Origin: Leptasterias polaris
Taxonomy: Eukaryota > Echinodermata > Asteroidea > Forcipulatida > Asteriidae
Length of the DNA: 64,000 nt
NCBI GenBank assembly: GCA_037783415.1
Contig: JAZGTN010000003.1
Span: 6,362,501 to 6,426,500, forward strand
Direction: 5' to 3'
Positions 32,801 through 44,800 of the stretch are shown here, piece after piece. Below the pieces are notes generated by a model. It was not told where the DNA came from and made no database searches. It saw nothing but the letters and a program-made list of their open reading frames with translations. The position numbers and the translations under genes are program-made. Position 1 is the stretch's first letter. Each line of letters opens with the position of its first letter.

Positions 32801-35800
32801 CAAGACATTTATAGCACTCGTCTCTATATAGTCTCGAGGAATCCAAATTTAACTGAGTGATGAGTTGAGACCAAGCAAGCCATTGTCACTAAGTATATTG
32901 TTAAATCTAATTCGCAAATGGCTTTATAATATCGAGACCTTGGCGTGAACCATACCCGTCAATTATTCTCGATTGGATTCTTTATCGGAATTAAGAAGTA
33001 TTATAATTCTAGGCGAAAGACGAAATTGACAATTTCAACGAAATGTTAAGCCTATAATCAGTAAAAAGAACAATCAACCCGCTAATGACTTGTATTAAGA
33101 AATGAATTTCGAATTTGTTTCGTCTGAAAAAGTATAATGCTTGTGGAACTAATAATGCTAATGACTATATTATTGTCATTATGCTCATTATTCTGTCATT
33201 GTGTTTATACATCTTGATACCATCGTTATTGCAAATTACTTAAAGATTGTGCATAAAGTTGGTAAGAGTAAAAAAATACTAGAAATTCAGTTTTTGTTAA
33301 TTACAAAAACAAGGTGTTCGTGGAGAGCGATTGAATTAATAGGTAAAGACATTATACTTTATTAATCCAATGCTTGGTTCAGGAGTTATGAATTTTTCAA
33401 AATGTAATAACCAATTTCCGGTTTAGACCGGAAGTCAAGGTCAAAACGGGTCACAATTTGTGTAGCACGTGATTAGTTTATGAAGACCTTTTAGATGATG
33501 GATGGATTGTAAACATCCAGTATGTGGTTCAGAAGTTATGATTTTTTCAAATATAAAGTTTCAACTTCCGTTTTGAACCGGAAGGCAATGTCTTCTGAGT
33601 CCTTTCTTATGACGTATAGATGATAAAAATCAAACATGTGGTTCAGGATTTATGATTTTTGAAACATTACATATCAATTTCCAACTTTAACCGGAAGTCA
33701 AGGTCAAACGGGGTCGCATAATATTGTGTAGCACGCGATAAGTTTATTAAGACCTTTCAGATGATGTATGAATTGTTAAAATCCAATGGGTGGTTCAGGA
33801 GTTACGAATTTTCAAATATTAGATGGATTATTCGCTGGGGTGCAATATAAGTTCTAACACCGATGGATGCGAAATGTATTCCAGCATGGTCCCACACAGC
33901 AATGACAAATACATTTACGTGCAAAATAACCACACGTGCATTTAACATAGGACGTCAACGAAACCGCACGTGCGATGCACATGTACAGGTGGTTGACCCT
34001 CATTGACCGTCAGTGTAGTCATATTTGTGCCAAAAATTGAGCATGCTTAACGTTCTTCAACCTGATACAAAAATTATGCTGAAATAATCAGTAGTTTTAA
34101 AGATTATGACTAAGAATAGGTTTTCGGTTGATATGCCGAACACCTAACAAAAACAAGAGGTGTTCGTGCTCATATTGCACGAACACCTACAAAAAACCCA
34201 GAACAATATCAAGAGGTGTTCGTGCTCATATTGCACGAACACCTAATAAAAATCTCGACGAAAACAATAGGCGTTTCGGCTACCAGGCCGAAACCCCTAA
34301 TTATTAACGTTTTGTCTAGGAAGAAAGCCCTAGCATTATTTCGTACCAGTGCTAATCTTCCCGGGATAAAAAAACAAAACAGAACGAAAACAAAAACCAA
34401 ATTCAATTTCGTCTGAACTGTCAAAGCCGACCAAGGAAAAGCATTTGAAATACCTAACAATCACCGTTGCTGGTTTCGATTGCTGCAAAATATGCACAAC
34501 ATTGTCGCTGATTCAATTCACAGGAGGGTTTTGAAATGTAACGTTCGAGAACAGCTGCGCAAAGATGGTAACAATTTTCTCTTCTATTTCTACTACAAAG
34601 TTGCATACTCGAAGCCACCGGACTCAGCCATTGAAAACTCCAGGCAGGGGGAGCATTGGTCTGAATATTTGCTTCAATATGACGCATTACTTTGTTCTGG
34701 GATATATTGAAAAGTCTGTCAATATTTACATATCGAAACAAAAACAAAAACATAGGCCTATCAACAATTTTAAACCTTGATTATTTTGAACAGCTCCTAA
34801 TATGTGGACCTAGTTGCGAAGAGTAGGCCCTTCATTATCATTCCAGATTCTCTTTCCATAAAACATAGCGTGAAACCTGAGCGTCATCGGATACACGTAC
34901 CCATTTTGCTCAAGAATGACGTCTTTTATGCTCTCATATTTTGAAAACATTTACGTTTTCTAGCTTCTTGAAATGAACTTTAGATTAAAACGCATATTTT
35001 TTAGTTCTCTCTTATATTTTATTGCCCCCTTTTCTCGTAGGCCTTTTGTTGCTCAGCTGTTAGAGTCATAGAAAAATATAAAACAGGGTCAGAGCATAAT
35101 TTTTCAAGAATGGTGGCATTCATCGGAGCCTATACTTGGAGAAGAACCTTCAATACCAGACGATAGTGAAGACATTGAAATAATTTCAGACGGTGATCTA
35201 GAAATATCCACAGAGCGTTTCACTATGGATGAGCTCAATGCAGTTTTCAAGGCTACAAAGACAGGCAAAGCACCAGGTCTTGACGAAATACCCCTGGAAT
35301 TCTGGGAAATTGACGAGTTCAAAGTTATTCTCTTAACTCTGTGTAACTTCATACTAGGCTCAGCTCAAAAACCAATTGAATTTGCAAGAAGTGGCATAGT
35401 TCCCTTACCAAAAAAGGGCAACCTTAGCCTGACCACCAACTACAGGGGAATAAGCCTGACACCACTTGCAGCTAAGATATACAATAGACTTATACTGAAC
35501 AGATGCAGAAGGCCTGTCGAAGAGATGCTTAGATGGAATCAGAATGGATTTAGGAAGGGTAGGAGTACTGTTGGGCACATCCTTGCTTTGAGGCGCATAA
35601 TAGAGGAAGCAGATATTCATAATCTCCCCCTCATGGCAACTTTCGTTGACTTTCGCAAGGCATTTGATTCAGTTCATAGAGGAAAAATGTTCAAAATACT
35701 CAGGGCCTATGGAATACCAGAAAAAATGGTCAGTGCCATCCAAGTTATGTACAAAAACACCGAAGCTATCATTCTCTCACCCGACGGTTACACATCCTTT

Positions 35801-38800
35801 CCAAGTCAAAGCGGGAGTTCTACAGGGCGACACACTTGCACCATTTTTGTTCATTATCATACTAGACTACATAATGAGGAAATCAACCACAAATGCAGAG
35901 CGACTAGGCTTCACACTCAACAAAAGAAGAAGCTCAAGATATCCAAAAGAAGTCCTATGTGATCTAGATTTTGCGGATGATATTGTCCTATGTAGCGATG
36001 ATCAGCACAACGGTCAAGAGCTACTGCGTGAGGTTGAAAAGCATGCAAGAAGTGTGGGCCTCAAACTTAATGAATCAAAAACTGAATATCTCACAGTCAA
36101 CATAAGAACCAAGGACAAAATCGACATCAAAATAAGTAGTGGTGCAAAACTAAATAAAGTCGACAACTACAAGTACCTTGGTTCCCTTGTGAGAGACAGC
36201 AAAAGTGAAATCAACAAACGAATTGGCATGGCATGGTCTGCTTGTAATAAAATGGACACTGTGTGGATATCTGGCCTCAACAGAAAGACCAATTGAAACT
36301 AGATATTTTTAAATCAACTGTACAGTCTGTCATCATGTATGGCTCTGATACATGGACAGTTACGAAGGAATTGGAAGCAAAACTAGATGGGTGTTATACA
36401 AGACTGCTACGGAAATGTTTAAATGTACATTGGAGTCAACATATGACAAATACTGAACTGTATGGCAATGAACCTAAACTTTCCTGTAAGATACAACAAC
36501 GCCGTCTCAAATTAGCAGGGCACTCATACAGGAATACCAAAGAACCAGTCTCTCAACTTATCACGTGGACACCAAAACATGGAAGGAGAAATAGGGGAAA
36601 ACAAAAGCTCAGCTATACAGATGTAGTTGCTAGGGACATCGGGGTGCTTCGATCTGATCTTCCTAACTTGATGAGGGACAGAAATGAATGGGCAAATCTC
36701 AACATGATTCCGACTTCTGTCGACTAGAGAGAGAGAGATAACGCTTTTATAAGGGTAGCTGGAATATTGTGTCACAATATGAAATTAATAAAAATGGGAC
36801 AACCTCTGAAAAAAATATGCAATTTTAAAACTTCAAATTCAAGCTATTTGCTTTAAAGTCCGATGTATTGTGTGACCTCCCTGGATTGGGCGCTTTGGGC
36901 TATAAAAAGCGTTTGATATGAAATGAACACGGTACTGGAAAGATGTTTTAAAGGTAGAATATAATGATCCACACAACTATGCCTTAAAAATATTTGGCTT
37001 AAACGCTCCGCCATTTTGTGGAGTCAAATTTTTGACTCCATTAAATGGCCGACGTGTTTTGCTAGTCTTATTTCCAGTCGTAGTACGTACTCGCAATCAT
37101 GTGCTAAACTATTTGCTAATCAGAGTGCTGCTGTGATGTGCCGTGTTTCGGTCCTCTTCACCTGTCCACAATAAACATTGGGTATAAACAACACCGATCC
37201 TTTCTCTCGGTTAGTTCCATGACAGTTTTCTTACCCTGATTAAACGATCGTTTCTTCTTTTTTGACGCGTCTTCATCTGTTTTTTGTGGCGATCCATTTT
37301 GACATGTGAACGGTGTGGGTGTTTACATACATACATGTTGCGAGAGGTAGAGAATGGTATAATACCCGGTGTATAATACCAGGCCACTGGCTACGGCACC
37401 AGCCTAACTATTGTTCATCGCGCATTTTGCCCATTACACGGACGATGGTATTTACGGCTGGAAATACGTATACGTTTCGCGGGACAGATGTCGGGGGTCA
37501 GATAGCCTTGAACAAGGCGGTCGCAGTTTTCACTTTTAAAAGACGCCGTAAAACCCACCCGTAGCCTATACACTAGCACTGTGCGTAATGTGTGTATCAC
37601 ATCGCACGACGCCCGTACTGTGCGCGAGTCATCCGCACTCGTACTGTCCGCATGCGGAGGAGGCCGTCTATACGTGTGTACATCTCACACCATGCAAGCA
37701 CTGCGTTTACACATGCATGTGCACGCAGACTGCACCTGCACATAGCTCGGGCGGGTAGCGCGATGGCGCAATAACGCAAAGGGAAAACAAACTAAACAAA
37801 AGACAAATTAATAAATGAAAATAAAACTCCAACGCCTTGGTCAAGGCTAGGGGTCAGAGGGGAATGTGGTTTTTTTTTAAATCACCATTCACTAATTATA
37901 ACACATTATTAGGTGTTTTATTGCATGAACAACTCTTAATATGGATAAGGAACACCTCCAAAACAGTAACATTTCATGAGATTTGAAGTCAACGTGTCCC
38001 TTTCAATAATTAAGGCCGTGTCTGAATTGGCTGTTACTGCTACGGTACGGTCAGATTTCCGCCTCATCAGCATCATCTTGGGCCAAGTTCGCGCAAGGAC
38101 TATCGTTGACCATAGTTCGACTTAGTTAGCCCGAACTCTATATATCTAGTCGACGATAGTTGGACTACGCTAGTCGACTATTTGGAACCAGCCAACGAGG
38201 CATGGTCACATCGCTGGGTATCAATAGGCGTTTGCATTGCACAGTGCAGAAGGCACTAGTTATAAAAAGTCGCCGGTCGCGTTGACATGACATGACTACA
38301 GTCGTTCGCACTACAACTTCTGTGCGCTTGCTTTACGTACGTCAATAAACAACCACTAGTTAACCATTGGTCCTTGCGCGAACTTGGCTACGGATGGGAG
38401 TGTACGTCCCTGGCCGCAACCCTTAGCAACAGTCGTAGCCGTAGCTGCCAATTCGGATACGGCAGTAGTCTTGGTACAGTTTAGCCTTTTGACAAGGCCA
38501 TCGTGGCTTGGACAGCTTTGTAAACAGCTGAGCGACTGGAAAGGGAGACCACGCGCGTAAGTCGAGTGGCGAAGCCACGAGGGCCTTTTCCAACTTGTTT
38601 GCGTTTTTTTTGATGAATTATTCATGAAGCATGAAGCATTATTCGGTTCTGATTGGTTTGGACTTTTGCTACCGTTTGGGTAACGAATCGAGATTGTAAA
38701 GAAACACATTAGAAGCCGCAAACAAGTTGGAAAAGGCCCTCGTGGCTTGATCTCCCCTTTCAGTCGCTTGGGATCGCGGCTCTACGAAGCTGTCCAAGCC

Positions 38801-41800
38801 ACGAAGGCCTTGACAAAAGGCTATGTACAGTTAGGCGTAACATAAACAATTTCAATTAAATGTTAATCCATTTTGATTGAAACAGACCTGGTAAGATCCA
38901 GACGTACTTTGCGCCATACAGTTGCTGATGGTAGGCAGCGCAGAACACTCTCCTCGCCATGTTGCTGTAGAAACCACCTATTATTATACGGGCTCCTAGT
39001 TGCTGGACATTTTAAACAGAAAACGAGCAAGTTAATTTGTATGTAATTCTGTATAAAATTGCGACTATTTTAAACCGAGCAGACTTCAGTTGAAGGAAAT
39101 TCATTCGCAAAAAAATCGTTAATCTTATCTTGGTGCTTTGTGAAAATCCAACTGCAAGTTTGTTTATCGATTCTGTTGGACAGAGGACCGAACTTGTAAA
39201 CAGACTACGCTTAAACTGGGGTCAAGCATACCACCATAATCGTGAGTCCATCACTGCTGGGCTGTTGAGTCACCCTAACGGTGTTGAATTTGTTAGACTC
39301 GAGAGTGAGGAAGGAGCTTTAGAAATTCACTCAAGGAAGGGTTTTTGTTTCCTCAGATAACTATTCCTAAAGGAAATAGATTCACTCCAGGTTTACCTTA
39401 CTATTTCCGACTTGGGTATTGGGGTCTTTAGAAATCCACTAAAGGAAGTTAGAGTTTTTGTTTCTTCAGATAACTATTCCTATAGGAAATAGAAGCAGGT
39501 TTACCTTAGTATTTCCGACTTGGTTATTGGGATCTTTAGAAATTCACTCAAGGAATTTAGGATTTTTGTTTCTTCAGATAACTATTCCTATAGGAAATAG
39601 AAGCAGGTTTACCTTAGTATTTCCGACTTGGTTATTGGGATCTTTAGAAATTCACTCAAGGAATTTAGGATTTTTGTTTCTTCAGATAACTATCACTTAA
39701 CTAGGAAACAGAAGTAGGTTTACCTTAATATTTCCGACTTGGGTATTGGGATTGTTCACAAAGCTCTCAGCTCCCAAGATCTCAATCCCTGCTTTTGAAG
39801 CATCCATGTGAAAGTCGGCCATTGACTGACAGAAATAAATAAATAACAAACATTCATAATTTATTTTTTAAAGTGCCTCTAGTGCTAGAGTGTGATGCAT
39901 ACTGTACTGAATAAGGACAGTTGTCCCAAATTAAAGTTGGTTCCTTTCTCGTCGTTGGTTATTTATTTATTACGGAAAAGATTGCGAAAGGCGGGAATGG
40001 AGGCTAGCAGAAATTGACTGAATGGATATTATAGGTTAGGAAAATCTTTCATACGGTAAGGCCTTTGAAAAAGAACAGTGGTAATCGACCCGTTGTATAC
40101 ATCAAATCAGATTGGCTCAAATTAGGTTCAGTTCATCTCAATAGTGTATCCCAAATTATAGAATAGGGTAAATCCCCCCCCCCCCCCTTTTTTTTACCCC
40201 CACCAAGTCACCTCCTGTTGTAATAAAAGGCAACTATCAAGATAATTCACGTTTTCTCATTCTAAAAATAAATTGATGTGGGGGGCGGGGGTGAACAGCA
40301 CCCTTTTGGAATTAAGAACTTCACCACTTCAAGCTGCGTTGCTTCTGTTGACGACAGAGATACTGCATGAATGGACGTGCAGTTTGTATAAAAGTGAAAG
40401 ATTCAAAACTATTGTATGGTATTATGAAGGTATCCTTAATATGCCAAATCGAAATTCATATCTTTCAGTGTTACGTTTAAATAGGCATTGGAGAAATTTC
40501 AAGACAATTTTGCTGTTATTTCTCTCTGAAAACTAGTTACTAAAGGAAGAAGAAAAGAAAAACTACCGTAATTCAACACCGTAAAGAAGAAACACTAGCG
40601 TAAATATACCTTTATCATGCTGCTATCATTTTGGTCATGTTCCCTTTATCAGTACGAATGATATAGTTTCATTGCACTGAAGAAGGAATTAGATTTTGTT
40701 CCCCTTCGGCTTGGTTACATTGGTTCAGATTTGAAAAAATCAAGCTGGCCACACCAAACTAAAGGTCTATAGCATCCTTGGAATTTCACAGATTAACATA
40801 AAAACCGCCGAACGATTGGAGTAATGAAACAAACCCGGGCACTTTCAAATATACACAGAGCAGGCATGATTGAGGACAGTTACGTGGGTGGCCATTGACT
40901 GAAACAGCATGCCAACGAAGGCAAACACGGGTCATAACAAATTTTCCAAAGGTTTTCGGTCGAGTTGGATCAAATTGGGATAAACAAATTGGATAATGCA
41001 ATCGGGAAGAAAATTGATGTAAGGACAGGGGATAATGTTTAACTATCCGGGGGTGATCGTTCGATGGTTTTCCTGCTCCATTGTAAAAATAAATTGGATT
41101 TCCAAGTCACGAATTTATTACAATTTGTGTCATACAGTTGTATTGTTTTCGATACACGAACCCTGCGAGAACCGCAGATTAATATCAAATTTCACTACAA
41201 ATCGAAAGGCATTGGGAAGAAGCTTACAGCAGTATAGCAAGGACAACCCATCTGTTTTAATACATGCAATCAAAACATATTTTTACATCTTCTTGAAGTG
41301 ATTTTCTCTTTTGAAGGTTTGCGCAGATATCAATCACTACTTTTTTAATTATTTGTTTTTATTTTTGAAAATCTTGTTTCATTCCGTCTCGGGAGGCTAT
41401 CTGGTTATTTATTTTGTATTTGGTTTTAATTATAATATGCCCCCACCTGGGATTTGTGAACAAAGGCATTGGGACGAAGCATTCTATCAGCTGAACAGGC
41501 TGAGTGAAGTTTCTCAATCTCAGACAAAAGAAATTGTTCCTGTTGGTTTGCGTTGACATGAGGATAGACTAATAAATGCAACAGTATTACGGTGACATTG
41601 TTCTTTTGCGTTTTTCTTTAAAAACAAGTCCCTTTTCAGATAAATGCCCTTGTTATGCCGTTTACACCAATCTGGCGTGAAAAAACAAAATACATTTTCT
41701 GCGTGTAAAAAGAAAACTAGCTTTAAAAACATAAAAACTGCTATACATAAAAAAAATTGTAAAATTTGGCATTATATTCTGATAATTGTTAATCTTAAAG

Positions 41801-44800
41801 GTCCAGATTCCAAAATGGGGGCACCCGGGGAAGGGGGTATGGACTAATGGGTGGGGGAGGGGGTTCCCCTAGTTACGCCACTGATCCGGTACCATGTCTG
41901 TAAAGGTAAAGTATCAGGATTTGAAATCGTGATTTAAGGATTCAATATTTTATCATCTCTCTGGAAGATGACTGGTTATACCAGAGTCAATCTCCTAATA
42001 AAACTAATTAAGTTTCAAATTAATGATATCACAGTCCGGAAAAAGTAGCATTCTAAGATAGCCTCGAAATCCCAGTTACTTACTTTAACTGCAACTATGG
42101 ACTAATGAGCACTTATGGTTGTGCACAAATCCCAAATGTGTGATGTACTAATTTTCCAATAGATAGAGTCCTCATGTCCACATCCCCGTACAAAAATGTA
42201 CAGACCCAATTTTCTCAGAATGATGTCATCAGATGTTTTGGATGTTGTCAAATTTTGCACTGGAAGGGTATCGAATACAATGGCAATTTACACCATTTTG
42301 ATGTGAGGTTAGAGTCTTGTATTTTTCCCCCAGTCACATGCATGAGGTCTCTATTTATTGGAAAAGGAGTACACCACAACATTGAAATTGTCATTTCCCT
42401 TCCTCTTTAAGTGTTTGTCACTTAAACTAACCATCTAAATTGATTGCATATATTTACAGGTTTAGCGTTGTATTGAAAACCAGATCATGGGAAGCGAGTT
42501 TACTATTTCAAAATCAAATATGTATTATTCATTTACGGGTAACACAACAAAAATTGCAATAATTTATCAACAAAATTATAATAAAAAGAACTCAGACAAG
42601 AAAACAAAAAATATAGATATATATATACTCCTGAACATTTTATTAATGATCCATAGAGCGGTAAAAATTAATTAAGTGTGAGATATATTCTCACCATGAT
42701 ATTTGTGATGGTGCGGTCATCTTGATTTTCTCCCATTCAACATAACATCATCCCAAGCGACAAAGTATGCAAGAAAATTCACGACATCGCAAATAATGTT
42801 CGCATACGTACGCGCACATTATTCACGACCACGACATCGCATACGCATGCTTACATAATTTGCGATGTGTGTACAACATTGGTAAGATTGAAAACATAAA
42901 TGTTCACAGATTTGCGCATAACTTATCTGGTTTAAAGATGGTCATGGTGGAAAACTTCCATTTGAATAGCTTTGCTTGAAATGCCATAGTTTTAGAAACG
43001 AGTAAAACAATAGCCTTTATCCTGCAGGATAAAATCCGATGTTTGAAAAAAGGTTCAAATACATAATGGGGGTTTTCACTGTTTTCTCATGACACTGATA
43101 ACCAATTGAGCTTAAACTTTCACAGGTTTGTTATTTCATATATATATTGGGTCAAATCAAGTGTGGGTACAGGTCTTTACAATTACCAATGTTGTACACA
43201 CCCAAGTTTAAGGGCCACCACAGTTATCTTAGTTTTTAACTTACCAGGGTAAACAAGCTGACGGACTCGTGTAGAGTGGCCACCTTCCGCCAGTTGAACT
43301 CCCGGAACAGTGCGATTTTGAAGATGTTGTGCATCGACAGTGTGGAGATGAGACGGAAAAACCGGGGGTACGTTTCGCGCTGTGAGAGTTTGGGGGACGT
43401 TGACGTGAAAGATATCTTTTTTTGGTGGAGAAAATAAACCAGAGATAATTTTTTTTACAAAATTACATTAGAGAGAATTTGACAAGTACGTGTTTTCGTG
43501 CGTTGACATTGTTGAATTGTCAGTGATGAGAGAATTTTGTGGTAATGTTTCTGTCTGAAATGAATTCTTATTGTTTCATAATACAACAAACTTTAATAAA
43601 AATGCACTATGACACTATGTCACCCATAAATAGGCAAACAAATCCCTTCTGAAAACCCTCAGTGCCCATCTTTATAAAGCCTTTATAAGCACACAGATAA
43701 ACCAGCCAACATTCCATGCAGTGTACACTGTTACGACTGGTACCACACCCATATTTTGCTTAGCATTGTAATTTGCTAAGCAGAGTTTTCTGAAAGGGTC
43801 TCGGAGAAAGGCCTGTTCAAGGAAAATTTACACGCAGCTCATCGTTCATCACATTTAAAAACTTCCCTGCTTTCCTTGGTGGAAAGACCCCCCCACCCCA
43901 GCAACAACCTCAACCCAAATAAACTTGCAAATACTTTCTCCTGATGTATAGACGAACAGAGTACACTGTTCGAAACTTCAAGACCACACCGGCTTTTCTC
44001 AGAACCAACACTGCTCCCTGTAGAGTTTTATACATGGTTGTACCCACAAGTTTTATAGTTTTCATTGCTACTATAGTTTTTTTCTTGAAAATATACTTGC
44101 AACTAACTCTAAACAAACCTGTATGAGATTCCAATGATGCGAAGCCTGCGCTGTTGGCTCAGTTGCCGTGGAACAGCCACCGCCCAAGATCATCATCTTT
44201 GTGGTTGATCTGTTGTACAACTCTCTGTACATTGCATCCGTCGCCTTCCCGCCATCGCACTGTAGGTATTATTATACAATCGGTAAGGTTAAAAAACATC
44301 ATTGTTTAGTCTGAAAGCTTCCTGATTATGAAGTCCACTCTACAACAATATTTCAGTGAAATATTTTCTCTCTGAAATAAAGTCATTATCAACAAAGCTG
44401 TATCTGAAACCTGATTTCGGTTGCATAACTAAACTAGGGGGCAATTTGTTTACATGCTGAAAATTGTGCATCATGTTTCACTATTCTCTCCTGACTCACA
44501 CACCATTTTCACAGGTTTGTTATTTCATGTATGGTTGATGACACAACACCTAAACACTGTCTGTGACTATTTTGTCAGCTCTACCAGTCCTGTATAATAC
44601 CTTTAATAAAGACAATGAATACAGAGATGTTATAGTCTGAAATATTACGAGAAAAAGGGCCGTGGTTGCACTTTAACAAGACTAACTTTGGTGTGATCAC
44701 TGGCTATACGGCAGAGGCTATACGGCAGTTTACAGTTGAACTGCTTCAAACTGGAACCCCGAACAAAGATACTGACAAAAATAGGGAAACCGTCATAATT

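Noticed and set aside
34118..34298. CRISPR-like array
   Set aside because: The repeated parts are hairpins with changing sequence in a eukaryotic intron; no constant repeat with regular unique spacers.
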